Positions 51,555-60,126 of a stretch of DNA of 64,000 bases are shown here, piece after piece. The stretch's first letter is position 1. Every line of letters starts with the position of its first letter. The notes below the pieces were generated by a model that saw only the letters and a program-made list of their open reading frames with translations, made no database searches and was not told where the DNA came from. The stretch is from Rubrobacter indicoceani. Lineage in GTDB: Bacteria > Actinomycetota > Rubrobacteria > Rubrobacterales > Rubrobacteraceae. The translations under genes and the position numbers were made by a program. The stretch lies in the NCBI RefSeq assembly GCF_003568865.1, contig NZ_CP031115.1, positions 930,001 to 994,000 of the forward strand, written 5' to 3'.

Positions 51555-52492
51555 GCGCGTCCGGGAGGAGCCCTCGGGGGAGGGTCTTCGTGGTCGGCTC
51601 GATAAACCGGGACTTTGTTCTGAAGGTCGAGCGCCGGGCAAGGCCGGGTGAGACCCTGACGGACGCCGCGCTGGAGCTGCACGAGGGCGGCAAGGGGGCA
51701 AATCAGGCCGTAGCTGCGGCCCGGCTCGGGGCGGAGGTCTCCATCCTCGGGCGGATCGGAGAGGATGAGATAGGCCCGCCGCTTCTGCGCTCGCTGGAGG
51801 AGAACGGCGTGGACGTGAAGTCTGTCTCGCGCGACCCCGAACGGGCGACGGGTTCGGCGTTTATAGCGGTAACGCCCGACGGCGAGAACTCCATAACCGT
51901 AGCGCCGGGGGCGAACCGGGGGCTTTCGGTCGCGGACGTGGAGGCCGCCCGGGAGAGAATAGAGGCTGCGGCGGTCGTCGTGGCCCAGCTGGAGATCCCA
52001 CCGGAGGTGGTGGAACAGACCGCCGGGATCGTCCGCGAGTCCGGCGGGAGGATGCTCTTGAACTTCGCCCCGGCCCGGCGGGCGGCCTCGCCCGGTCTGG
52101 TGCGCGGTGCAGACCCGCTGGTCGTCAACGAGATCGAAGCCGGAATCCTTCTCGGGGACCCGGAGCGCGTCGCGGATCCCGAAGCGGCGATGGAGGCCGC
52201 GCCGGAACTGCTTGCGCTCGGGGCCGGCTCGGTGGTCATCACCCTCGGCGGGGCCGGGGCGGTCTGCGCCGCAGAGAACTTCGGACCGGAGCATGTCCCG
52301 GCCCCGGAGGTCGAGGTCGTGGACACGACCGGGGCGGGGGATGCGTTTGTCGGGGCGCTGGCCGCCCGGCTCTCCTTCGGGGATACCTTTCGAGACGCCG
52401 TCGGCCTTGCCGTACTCGCCGGGTCCGCCGCCGTTACCGGGGCGGGGGCGCAGGGCGCGCTGCCGACGCCGGAGCAACTGCGCCGCCCCTGA
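51551..52492 (+). CDS. rbsK: Ribokinase
   Basis: A 313-residue PfkB-family sugar kinase. FVVGSINRDFVLKV, ELHEGGKGANQAVAAARLG and the anion-hole/catalytic motif DTTGAGDAFVGALAARLSFG are present, with LEIPPEVVEQTA between them. It phosphorylates ribose (or deoxyribose) at C5. Start TTG in the lacI stop. No ribose transporter is adjacent. Confidence 0.94.
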   Translation: MSASGRSPRGRVFVVGSINRDFVLKVERRARPGETLTDAALELHEGGKGANQAVAAARLGAEVSILGRIGEDEIGPPLLRSLEENGVDVKSVSRDPERATGSAFIAVTPDGENSITVAPGANRGLSVADVEAARERIEAAAVVVAQLEIPPEVVEQTAGIVRESGGRMLLNFAPARRAASPGLVRGADPLVVNEIEAGILLGDPERVADPEAAMEAAPELLALGAGSVVITLGGAGAVCAAENFGPEHVPAPEVEVVDTTGAGDAFVGALAARLSFGDTFRDAVGLAVLAGSAAVTGAGAQGALPTPEQLRRP

Positions 52493-52584
52493 TACAGGTC
52501 CGAGGGGCCCACGGTCCGGTATCCGGGGTCTTTCCGAGGGACCGCGAGCAGACAGGCCCTTCGAAAGATGTAGAGGATGGTCAA

Positions 52585-52616
52585 GACCCTGCCCGCGTCG
52601 GTCTCGGGGCAGGGTC
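52585..52616. terminator. 10-bp hairpin downstream of rbsK
   Basis: GACCCTGCCC (52585-52594) and GGGCAGGGTC (52607-52616) form a perfect stem with a 12-base loop. It lies in the 317-base region between rbsK and the convergent methyltransferase gene (52493-52809), where I find no gene; a 103-codon frame there has only random composition. Probable terminator without a T run. Confidence 0.5.
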
Positions 52617-52809
52617 GCCGTATCCCGTCACGGGGTCATGACGCCGGAGTAGAGGAGATCAAGGACGCTCCAGTTCTCGACGTCAGCGTGGAAGGCCGTC
52701 CCGAAGAGGGGGGCAAGACCCGCGAGAAACAGAGGGGCCGGGTCAGGGGTACAAAGAAAGCTGCCGGTTCCATTCTCTTGCGGACACCGACCAGACCGCC
52801 AAAGAGCGG

Positions 52810-53637
52810 CTACCCGTCCCGGACGCTCGCCCCGACGAAAAAGACCGGGCCGAACCTGACGAGCGGGTCCGCTTTGAAACCGGCGTGATCTAGCATGGAA
52901 GCTACCTTCTGCGGTTCAAAGAAGCTTACGCCGCCGGTGGAGAGGAGCCGCTGCAGCCGACGGCCGTTTCTCGTTTCCGCCCGCAAGATGCCCATGATCG
53001 CCAGCCGGCCGCCGGGACGCACGACGCGGGCGGTCTCGCGCAGCACCCGGGCCGGGTCTCCGAGCTCGTTCAGCGTCCCGCCGCACAGGGCCCCCGCGAA
53101 GCTCCCGTCAGCAAACGGCAGCCGTTTCGCATCGGCCCGGACAAAAGACGGCGATACGCCGGCGTTGTGGGCCTTCTTCACCGCTTCTTTCAGCATCGAG
53201 GGCGCAAGGTCTATCCCCACAACGTCCCCGTCCGAGCCGAGCCTGCGGGCCGCGTTCCGGGTATAGAGCCCGGCGGAACATCCGAGGTCGAGAAAGACGC
53301 CGCCGCTCTTCAGGTCCGCGAGGTCGAAGACAAGGTCCATCTCCCGTGCGTTGGAGAACTCCTCTCCGGTCAGCAGCGAGAGCGACCGCCCCCGCCAGAG
53401 CGGTTCGTAGCCCGCGCCCGCGCCGGGGAGGTAGTTGGTGAGGTTGGCGATGTTGTCCCCGACGGCCCGGCCCGGCCCGAGCAGGTCGAGGTAGCCATCC
53501 CTTATCCGGTAGCGTCCGCCGGACCCCGAGACAACGGAGCCCTCCCGGAGGTACTCCACGACCCCGCCCTCCGGCACAGGACCGCCCGTCTCCTCCGGGG
53601 AGGTTCGCACGAGGTCGAGGAGCCGCGCCCGGAACAC
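52810..53637 (-). CDS. SAM-dependent methyltransferase (class I)
   Basis: A 275-residue protein. SAM motif I is FLDLGCSAGLYTRNAARRLG, motif II region VVGIDLAPSMLKEAVKKA, and post-motif ADAKRLPFADGSFAGALCGG and RVVRPGGRLAIMG. The first 95 residues are a separate part resembling the Trm112-like/UbiE-associated N-terminus of some methyltransferases (VVSGSGGRYRIRDGYLDLL). Substrate unknown; a lipid or quinone methylase is possible. GTG start at 53637. Confidence 0.87.
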   Translation of the reverse strand: MFRARLLDLVRTSPEETGGPVPEGGVVEYLREGSVVSGSGGRYRIRDGYLDLLGPGRAVGDNIANLTNYLPGAGAGYEPLWRGRSLSLLTGEEFSNAREMDLVFDLADLKSGGVFLDLGCSAGLYTRNAARRLGSDGDVVGIDLAPSMLKEAVKKAHNAGVSPSFVRADAKRLPFADGSFAGALCGGTLNELGDPARVLRETARVVRPGGRLAIMGILRAETRNGRRLQRLLSTGGVSFFEPQKVASMLDHAGFKADPLVRFGPVFFVGASVRDG

Positions 53638-53640
53638 GGG

Positions 53641-54228
53641 TCAGCCCCGCTGCTTTCCGCGCCTGCGACCGAAGCCCTGAAGCCGGGCGTCGAAGCCCCG
53701 GGCGGAGTCCATGAACGCTCCGGCTTCGCCGGGGCCATCGGCGGGGACGAGGCGCGGGTAGCCGCCCTCGTGGTAGACGAGCGGGTTCTTCCCCGTCTCA
53801 CCGGGATGGACGGCGACGACGCGCCCGAGAAAGAGCTCGTGGTCGCCGCCGGGGTAGGTGGCTTCGAGCTCGCACTCGACGGAGGCTATGGCCCCGCTTG
53901 CAAGCGGGGCGCCCGTCTTGCCGGGGCCTCCGCCGAGTGAGTGGGCCGCCTCAAGGCCGCCGGAGCGCTCCGGAGAGGCGAAGAGGCGGCTGAGCCCTTC
54001 CTGATCCTCCGCAAGGAAGTTTATGGCGTAGTGCTTGCGGTCCAGGATCTTGTCCCTGATCCGGGCGTCCCGCTGGACGCTTACGAGCATGAGCGGCGGG
54101 TCCAGGGAGACGGAGATGACCGCGCTGGCCGTCATGCCCTCGGCGTCTTCTTCGGGGCCGCAGGTCACGACCGTTACGCCGCCGGGGAAGTGGCGCATGA
54201 CGCTCCGCAGCTCCTCGCCCGGCGTCAT
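53641..54228 (-). CDS. Flavin reductase-like FMN-binding protein
   Basis: A 195-residue split-barrel flavoprotein: VMRHFPGGVTVVTCGPEE, GMTASAVISVSLDPPLMLVS and KHYAINFLAEDQEGLSRLFA are typical of the flavin reductase domain of two-component monooxygenases. The C-terminus is Arg/Gly-rich. The ATG at 54228 overlaps the lipase stop (ATGA). The larger upstream frame is a shadow of the lipase. It probably supplies reduced flavin to an unidentified oxygenase. Confidence 0.88.
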   Translation of the reverse strand: MTPGEELRSVMRHFPGGVTVVTCGPEEDAEGMTASAVISVSLDPPLMLVSVQRDARIRDKILDRKHYAINFLAEDQEGLSRLFASPERSGGLEAAHSLGGGPGKTGAPLASGAIASVECELEATYPGGDHELFLGRVVAVHPGETGKNPLVYHEGGYPRLVPADGPGEAGAFMDSARGFDARLQGFGRRRGKQRG

Positions 54229-54983
54229 GCCGGACCCTTCGCCGTCGCCGGAGAACCGGATGCCCGGCTCCCTCGCAGCCCGGCGGGCCACCAGCGGGCG
54301 ACCGTCGCGAGGTCGGAGCCGTACCAGTTGTGAGAGCCGTTCTGGTCGTGGCGAAGGTCGTTGAGGACGAGGTGCTCGGAGCCGGGGAGCAGGGCCGACT
54401 GCACCGGGACTATGCCGTCTCCGGGGAGGTCGCTGTCTCCGGTCATGCGCCCGTAGAAGCGGGCGGCCCTGCGCGACTCCCGACCGTTTACGGCGGCCCC
54501 GGCGACGGAGAGGTAGGAGATGTTTTCGTGGAGCGCGCCGGGGAACAGCTCGTTTGCGCGGTGGATCTCCCCGAGCGGCCACGAGTCGCCGACAAGGTGG
54601 GGCGAGCCGAGGGTGATAAGGTGCGAGACCCGGCGGTGGCCGGAGTAGCGTCGGCCGCCGTAGGGCGGGGTCCCGCCGATGCAGACCCGGGAGGCGATGC
54701 CGCCCGCCGAGTGGCCGACGAGGATCACCCGATCAGCCGGTGAGTCAAGCAAAACCTTGTCTATAACGGTTGCGACTTCGAAGACGAGCTGTCCCGTTCG
54801 CCCGAGAAAGAGCGCGGCCAGCCAGTCCGCCGGGGTTAGCGGCACCACGTGCACCGGAAACCCGGAGAGTTCCCCGATGGCCGCAGCCATCTTCCGGTAG
54901 TGAACCGGCCACGAGAAGAACCCCCCGACCACGACGACCGGGGGACGGTTGGACAGGGGATCTTTTCTGCGCTCTGATTCCAT
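54225..54983 (-). CDS. Alpha/beta hydrolase, lipase-like
   Basis: A 252-residue hydrolase with nucleophile motif ILVGHSAGGIASRV and an oxyanion start PVVVVGGFFSWPVHY. HLITLGSPHLVGDSW and GDGIVPVQSALL (acid) with HNWYG (His) complete a triacylglycerol-lipase-like pattern. No signal peptide is evident. Coupled with the flavin reductase gene. Confidence 0.85.
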   Translation of the reverse strand: MESERRKDPLSNRPPVVVVGGFFSWPVHYRKMAAAIGELSGFPVHVVPLTPADWLAALFLGRTGQLVFEVATVIDKVLLDSPADRVILVGHSAGGIASRVCIGGTPPYGGRRYSGHRRVSHLITLGSPHLVGDSWPLGEIHRANELFPGALHENISYLSVAGAAVNGRESRRAARFYGRMTGDSDLPGDGIVPVQSALLPGSEHLVLNDLRHDQNGSHNWYGSDLATVARWWPAGLRGSRASGSPATAKGPA

Positions 54984-55067
54984 GCCTCTGAGTATAACCA
55001 GCCGCAGGGCCGCCGCCGGTGTGGGACGACCCGGAAACCCGGTCCCCTTCGGCCACCAGCCGAGAGG

Positions 55068-55688
55068 CTAGCCGAGCAGGCCTGAACGTATGCCGTCGAG
55101 GATAAACTGCACGGCGAGCGCGGCCACCACGACCCCGAGAACGCGGGAGAGCACGTTTGCCCCCGTCTCCCCGAGCAGCCGGGTGATAAGCGGCGCGAGG
55201 AGCAGCGATACAAGCGTCAGGGCGAGAACAGCGGCCAGCACCCCGATGAACAGCGCGGTCCGGGCGGGGGCGGCCCCGCCGGTGAAGAGCAGGACGGTCG
55301 CTATGGCCCCCGGCCCGGCGATAAGCGGGATGGAGAGCGGGAAGACGGTTATGTCCGTGGCGTACTCGTCCTCTTCCTGCTGCTGTACGGAGCGGGCGTG
55401 CAGGCCGCGCGGGGAGGCGAAGACCATGTCGAGGGCGAGGATAAAGAGCAGGACGCCCCCCGCTATCCTGAACGCGTCGAGGCTGATGCCGAGGGCGCCG
55501 AGCAGCGCGTCGCCGACAAGCGCGAAGATAAGCAGTATCCCGGCCCCGATGAGCGTCCCTTTTACGGCGGCCTCGCGCCTGCGTTTCGGGCCGTAACCCC
55601 GCGTGAGCGCGGCGAAGACCGGCGCGAGGCCCGGCGGGTCCACGACCACCAGAAGCGTTATAAAGGCGTTGAAGAGGAACTCGCTCAA
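55068..55688 (-). CDS. MarC-family integral membrane protein
   Basis: A 206-residue protein with six predicted spans. LFNAFITLLVVVDPPGLAPV, DAFRIAGGVLLFILALDMVF and FPLSIPLIAGPGAIATVLL are MarC hallmarks. The physiological role of this family is unclear. TTG start at 55688. It is divergent from the prepilin peptidase gene. Confidence 0.92.
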   Translation of the reverse strand: MSEFLFNAFITLLVVVDPPGLAPVFAALTRGYGPKRRREAAVKGTLIGAGILLIFALVGDALLGALGISLDAFRIAGGVLLFILALDMVFASPRGLHARSVQQQEEDEYATDITVFPLSIPLIAGPGAIATVLLFTGGAAPARTALFIGVLAAVLALTLVSLLLAPLITRLLGETGANVLSRVLGVVVAALAVQFILDGIRSGLLG

Positions 55689-55811
55689 GGTTTCATCACC
55701 GGGGGGATATTAATCCGGCCCGGGGTCGGCTGCACGTTTGACCTTTGGGGTCCGTGCAGGGTACGCTTCAAAGATGCGTACTTACGCCGAAAGCCCCGAA
55801 GCGGACCCGCG

Positions 55812-56564
55812 ATGACAGACGCGCTGCCCGCGGTCGTGGCGGGTCTTTTCGGGCTTCTTGCGGGGAGCTTCCTGAACGTGGTTATCCACCGCGTCCCCCT
55901 GAAGGAGTCCATCGTCTGGCCCGGCTCCCGCTGCCCGAACTGCCGGTCGAGCATCCGCGCCTACGACAACGTCCCCGTCCTCTCCTACCTTGTCCTGCGC
56001 GGCAGGTGCCGGAGCTGCGGCGTGCACATCCCGGCGCGCTACCCGCTCGTCGAGCTGCTCACGGGGCTTCTTTTCTTTGCGGTCGCGCTGCGGTTCGGAC
56101 TGACGCTCGCGCTCGCCCCGGCCCTTGTACTGGTCGCCGTTCTTGTCGTGCTGGCCGCCACCGACCTCGAACACCGGCTCCTGCCGAACGCCGTGGTCGG
56201 CCCGGCGGCGGTGGCCGGCCTCGTTCTCTCCGTACCGGCGAGGCCGGAGTGGTGGTGGGTGTATCCGGTGTCGGGGCTCGCGGCGGGGGCCGGGCTGTTC
56301 CTTATAGCTTCCCTCTACCCCGGCGGTATGGGGATGGGGGACGTGAAGATGGCCGCGATGCTCGGCTTTTTCCTCGGGCCGTACGCCTTTCTCGCGGTCT
56401 TTCTCGGGGCACTTCTCGGAACGCTCGTGAGCGTCGCGCTTATTGCGGCCCGCAGGATGGGCCGCCGGAGCCTGATCCCGTTCGGTACGTTCATGGCCGC
56501 CGGGGCGCTTGTCGTGCTGTTCTTAGGACCCGCGCTCTGGAACGGCTACCTCGGGCTTTTCTAG
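55812..56564 (+). CDS. pilD: Type IV prepilin peptidase / N-methyltransferase
   Basis: A 250-residue polytopic aspartic peptidase that cleaves and methylates type IV prepilins. AGSFLNVVIHRVPLKESIVW, two CxxC pairs (SRCPNCRSS and GRCRSCGVH), the first catalytic Asp in AATDLEHRLLPNAV and the second in GGMGMGDVKMAAMLGFFLG. The ATG at 55812 fits the family length; the longer frame upstream overlaps marC. It probably processes the prepilins encoded at 57439-61574. A weak promoter (TTGACC 55738, TACGCT 55762) may precede it. Confidence 0.94.
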   Translation: MTDALPAVVAGLFGLLAGSFLNVVIHRVPLKESIVWPGSRCPNCRSSIRAYDNVPVLSYLVLRGRCRSCGVHIPARYPLVELLTGLLFFAVALRFGLTLALAPALVLVAVLVVLAATDLEHRLLPNAVVGPAAVAGLVLSVPARPEWWWVYPVSGLAAGAGLFLIASLYPGGMGMGDVKMAAMLGFFLGPYAFLAVFLGALLGTLVSVALIAARRMGRRSLIPFGTFMAAGALVVLFLGPALWNGYLGLF

Positions 56565-56581
56565 CCGGCCCGGCTTTGCTG

Positions 56582-56875
56582 CTACGCTTTGTCTATGGAG
56601 GCGGTGAGGCCCTCGGCCTGCAGGCGTTCCTCGTACATCTCGGCCAGCTCCCTGTGGCAACTCTTGACGACGGCCTGACCGTGCGAGTGGGCCTCGTACA
56701 TAAGCTTCGTGGCTTTGGCGAGGGTCATGCCGGGGATAGTCCTCTTCAGGACAAGGACCACGCGGGTCATGGAGTTGTCCCAGTCGTTGTGCAGCAGCAC
56801 GTTGTACGGCGGCTCGATCCTGCTCTTCTGCTTTGTCCTCGGAACCCGCTCTGGTTTTCTCCTCGTATCTATCAT
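56582..56875 (-). CDS. clpS: ATP-dependent Clp protease adaptor ClpS
   Basis: A 97-residue adaptor that brings N-degron substrates to ClpA/ClpC. Motifs are YNVLLHNDWDNSMTRVVLVL, LAKATKLMYEAHSHGQAVV and the C-terminal LAEMYEERLQAEGL. The substrate pocket region (N-D-W-D) is conserved. Basic 20-residue N-terminus. Convergent with pilD. Confidence 0.95.
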   Translation of the reverse strand: MIDTRRKPERVPRTKQKSRIEPPYNVLLHNDWDNSMTRVVLVLKRTIPGMTLAKATKLMYEAHSHGQAVVKSCHRELAEMYEERLQAEGLTASIDKA

Positions 56876-57173
56876 GGCAACATGATACAGGCCTTCGGTC
56901 CCGGTGCGACGTTCGGACGTACTGCCTTCGTACTACGACGTTGGACTAAGCCGGAGCTTCGACCGCCGTCCGCTCACCCGAAACCGACCGGCGTTGCCCG
57001 CCGGTACGGTCCGCCGCACTCCGTATAAGAACCGTGCAACACAGGCCGGGCCAGCCTTTCGTCCCGAGCCCCGAACGATTCGCGCCGGTTGGCGGTCGGC
57101 TGTATGAGGACCGCCGTCGCCGTGTCGTTTTTGGGGGCGGTGCGCGACCCGTTCGGGGGTTCGCCTTCCTCCA

Positions 57174-57341
57174 CCCGGCAGCTTGCAAGGGCCGCGTCGT
57201 TGCGTTCCGCAGCGAAGACCTCGCCCGAGCGTTGTGTGCCTGCCCGCGCCGCAGGAGAAAGATCGGGACGGTGATAGCGGCGAGGAGGCCGGGGAAGATC
57301 ACGACAAAGAGCAACTCTGCGAATGCAAAGACCGCCCGTTG
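57174..57341 (-). pseudogene. Remnant of a type IV pilin gene
   Basis: The minus strand encodes AVFAFAELLFVVIFPGLLA, then AITVPIFLLRRGQAHNARAR and SSLRNATTRPLQAAG. This aligns with the start of PilA (RGFTLIELLVVVIIIGILA, then AIAIPTFLAQRDRANRSALQ and SDMRNAATAAQACAA). The Gly of the peptidase site is lost, there is no start codon in register before an in-frame TGA at 57366-57368, and the tail becomes Arg/Pro-rich nonsense. The remaining gap (56876-57173) shows nothing else. Confidence 0.72.
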
Positions 57342-57382
57342 GATACAGAGCCTCCGTCGGGAACCTCAGGCACGAAACTTTC

Positions 57383-57416
57383 GAAAAAAGAAAGCCCCCG
57401 CAATTGGGGGGCTTTT
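57383..57416 (-). terminator. Intrinsic terminator of pilA
   Basis: On the minus strand AAAGCCCCC pairs with GGGGGCTTT (57407-57415 and 57391-57399) around a 7-base loop, followed by CTTTTTT. A textbook Rho-independent terminator just after pilA. Confidence 0.9.
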
Positions 57417-57438
57417 AGATGCTAAGCGTACGTTGCTA

Positions 57439-57855
57439 TTACGGAGTAACTACCACACGGCCAGCGTTAGCACCGGTTGTGCTGTAGGTCGCAGTAGTGC
57501 TCGACAGGTTAGCGTGAGTTCCTGAAGCGGACCAGTTCGCAGCAGCGGGGGTTGGTGTAATCGTAACGTTTGCAGATGGATTGAAGCCATTGGTCCTCAG
57601 CGCGGCCAGATCACATCCTGCGTAGCTGCCATCTGCAGCAGCGGCACAAGCCTGCGCCGCAGTAGCAGCGTTTCTCATATCACTTTGAAGAGCGGATCGG
57701 TTTGCCCGGTCCCGCTGAGCAAGGAACGTCGGGATGGCGATGGCGGCGAGGATGCCGATGATGATCACGACGACCAGAAGCTCTATGAGGGTGAAGCCTC
57801 GCTCGTCGGCTTTCCTCTCTTGCATTCCGCGCAGCACTTTACCGAGTCTCCACAT
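57439..57855 (-). CDS. pilA: Type IV major pilin-like protein PilA
   Basis: A 138-residue prepilin. The basic leader (ERKADERG) is cut by PilD before FTLIELLVVVIIIGILAAIA, with Glu5 conserved. The hydrophobic helix is followed by a head with one Cys pair (QACAAAADGSYAGCDL) and a Thr/Ala/Ser-rich C-terminus (TATYSTTGANAGRVVVTP). The ATG at 57855 has AGGAAAGGAT upstream; an internal ATG at 57825 would give a shorter leader. It has its own terminator. Confidence 0.93.
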   Translation of the reverse strand: MWRLGKVLRGMQERKADERGFTLIELLVVVIIIGILAAIAIPTFLAQRDRANRSALQSDMRNAATAAQACAAAADGSYAGCDLAALRTNGFNPSANVTITPTPAAANWSASGTHANLSSTTATYSTTGANAGRVVVTP

Positions 57856-57873
57856 AACCTGTATCCTTTCCTT

Positions 57874-57924
57874 GCGGGGTTTCGTCTTTGGGCCACTCGC
57901 CCTTCTAGTTCTTTTAAGCCCCGC
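57874..57924 (-). promoter_or_regulatory. Structured 5' leader of pilA
   Basis: In the leader, GCGGGG (57919-57924) can pair with CCCCGC (57874-57879), enclosing GGGC-GAGTG-GCCC (57890-57902). The outer arm ends just before the ribosome site. It does not show the conserved boxes of c-di-GMP riboswitches that I can recognise. It may protect the message or modulate translation. Confidence 0.3.
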
Positions 57925-58072
57925 TTCCCGAAAGCTAGACGCTTTTTTCGGTGTTTGTGACGAAAATTTTTGAAACCGCCGTAACTGCGCTAAGATGCCA
58001 GCGGCTTTCGGGGCTCAGCCGAGGCCCGGATAATCGGAACGGCGGCTTGCGCTGGGTGGAAGAGAGGTCGGG

Positions 58073-58543
58073 ATGAAACCGTCGATTTCGCGCAGGACGT
58101 TCAACGTCGAGGGGTGCCACAGGATGGCCGAGGCCAGGATACTCAGCGAGGATAACCTGGTGGAGTTGATCGAAATTGAATCAACGTCCGTGAACCCGTC
58201 TGTTCCATGAACTCGCCGGACCCGAGTACATGGTTGCCGTGCAGAAGCCGGTACGCCTCTCGGGCCTTTACGAGCCGGAGCCGAACCTCGCATCCTGCTC
58301 ATTATCGAGGTTTTCGGTGCCTTACTTTAATGCGCCCGGACGGTAAAGCCTCTACTCCATGCCCGGCACAGGATACCGGAGGTGTGGACAGCAGACCCGC
58401 AGAGTCGGGGCGTTGAGGTGTACAAAAAGCTGGGAGGTGACCGCTACACCGTTCTCACGACGGAGCGTGGCGGCAAGAGGGTCAAATCAAAAGTGTTTAC
58501 GCGGCTTTCTGTTGAAGTCGGAGACGTAGCCGGACCAAGATAA
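58073..58543 (+). pseudogene. Broken Uma2-family (DUF820) endonuclease gene
   Basis: Pieces of a Uma2 protein lie in order but in different frames: MKPSISRRTFNVEGCHRMAE with ARILSEDNLVELIEIE (from 58073), VAVQKPVRLSGLYEPEPNLA (near 58228), ILLIIEVFGALL (near 58287), and HARHRIPEVWTADP with GVEVYKKLGGDRYTVL to TAA at 58541-58543. The total span of 471 bases is shorter than the roughly 560-590 usual for the family, and several frameshifts separate the pieces. It fills most of the 876-base gap between pilA and the PilX-like gene. Confidence 0.78.
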
Positions 58544-58731
58544 AGAGTATCCGTCGGTACATTGACCGGGTGTGACGGCGGTGAGTCCATCGGTGGTTCT
58601 CTCTGTGCAAAAACAATCGAATCGATGAGCCCGAATAGCGGACGAGTTCTCGGGCTCTTCGCGTAGCGAAATCAGTCTCTCACCGGGGGTTTTCCGTTCT
58701 TCGAGCGTAGCGTGTATAAAGCAAAGGAAGT

Positions 58732-60126
58732 TCAAGGAGCAGTGCACGTTGCATTGTAGCATTCGCGCCAGTTAGCGACGCTCAGCGCACCGTCGAACGA
58801 GGAAAGGGTATTCAGGGCCGGGACCGAACCAGCTCCGGGGGTGCCCTGGATAGACATGTTTCCAGTAGCGTTGGCGTACCCGACAAGGCAGGAGCCGCCC
58901 GAGGAAGAGAACGTACCCCTGTCGGCACCGGTCGGGTTGGTGTAGGTGATCACCCCTCCGTTGAACCCCGTGCTGCCCGCCATCTCGAAGTTACCGTTCA
59001 CCACGACGATCACTCCCCGAGCCGAGGGGGTCGGACAACCGCCTCCGGAGTTCGTGTACTTGACTACGTTTGTCGAGCTGTAGCTGTCGAACTCGTAGAA
59101 CACGACGGTTTCGTAGTTGGCTCCGGAGGGCCAGGAACTTATATCCCGGTATGCCGAGGTCGCGGAGGTGGACGGGGAGGGTAGGGGCCGATAGTAGTCG
59201 TAGCCAGTGGCGGCCTCCAGCTCCTGGGCCCGCTGACGCAGGGACGCTATATCGGCGTCCAGCGTGGTCATCCTGGTATCGAACGGAAAGGTGATTTGGC
59301 TGGAGGACTGCGGGCTTGAGGGCGTTTCGACCATCCTGGGGTTGGCGGTGGTGCCGGAAGTGGTACCGGTAAAGACCTGCGCATTCTGCGGGGAAGTTGA
59401 GTACCAGGAGTCAACGGTGCCAAGAGCCCCGACCGCTCTTCTGTTCGAGCTTCGCGCGGTCATGTTGAACGGGTTCGGATAGGTGAAGCTATCTCCAGTG
59501 GCGGCCCATTTCTTGAAGTATTCATCGTTTCCCGTGAAGCTTCCAGAGCCGCCGCCGGACTTCGTTACGTTCCCGAATGAGAAGAGGCTGATGTCAGCAA
59601 GGTTCGTATTACCGCCGAGGCTGATGCTACTGCGGCTGAAGTATGTCGGCGGGATCCCCACACCGCCCCCCTGTTTGAAAACCGTGTCTATTTTGCGCCT
59701 GGCCGGACCGTACTTCCCGGTTGCGACGACCTTGAAGCCTCCCCCGGCCTGGCTGGTGATGGCGACGCTCACGGCGTCATCGGTGGCAGTGTTTTCGTCG
59801 AGGTTACGCAGACAGACCCCAGAGGTTCCGAGGCCGGAGCAGTTGGTGTCCGCGTTCGGCTTGCTAGAAGACCATTGAACGTCGTCCGAGCCGCCGCCGT
59901 CGTAGGCTGTTACGGTGGCGTTTTGATCAAGCTGGCGCTTGGCGGCCTTTACTCCAGCGTCGGCCATCTCGAAGGCCCGCTGACTTTGGTTCTCCTCTGT
60001 GGCGAAGCTAAGGTCGGTTGTTGCGAAGACGAGCAGCCCCGCCCCCAGTACGCCGAGCAAAGCAACCATCATGACAGCTATCGGCATCGCGATGCCTGAT
60101 TCTCCAGGGCCAAGCCTGTGGTTCAT
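58732..60126 (-). CDS. PilX-like type IV pilus assembly protein
   Basis: A 464-residue protein. Its start GESGIAMPIAVMMVALLGVL with FATTDLSFATEENQSQRAFE is the PilX-type N-terminus: one membrane helix, then AMADAG-type sequence (MADAGVKAAKRQLD). The long secreted part is Ser/Thr/Gly-rich with four or more Cys and ends NWRECYNATCTAP. The ATG at 60126 follows AAGGAAC and overlaps the previous stop. Probably a minor pilin or pilus-tip component. Confidence 0.8.
   Translation of the reverse strand: MNHRLGPGESGIAMPIAVMMVALLGVLGAGLLVFATTDLSFATEENQSQRAFEMADAGVKAAKRQLDQNATVTAYDGGGSDDVQWSSSKPNADTNCSGLGTSGVCLRNLDENTATDDAVSVAITSQAGGGFKVVATGKYGPARRKIDTVFKQGGGVGIPPTYFSRSSISLGGNTNLADISLFSFGNVTKSGGGSGSFTGNDEYFKKWAATGDSFTYPNPFNMTARSSNRRAVGALGTVDSWYSTSPQNAQVFTGTTSGTTANPRMVETPSSPQSSSQITFPFDTRMTTLDADIASLRQRAQELEAATGYDYYRPLPSPSTSATSAYRDISSWPSGANYETVVFYEFDSYSSTNVVKYTNSGGGCPTPSARGVIVVVNGNFEMAGSTGFNGGVITYTNPTGADRGTFSSSGGSCLVGYANATGNMSIQGTPGAGSVPALNTLSSFDGALSVANWRECYNATCTAP

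Noticed and set aside
52577-52888. 103-codon ORF downstream of rbsK
   Set aside because: Low-complexity charged composition; overlaps a hairpin and the end of the methyltransferase gene.
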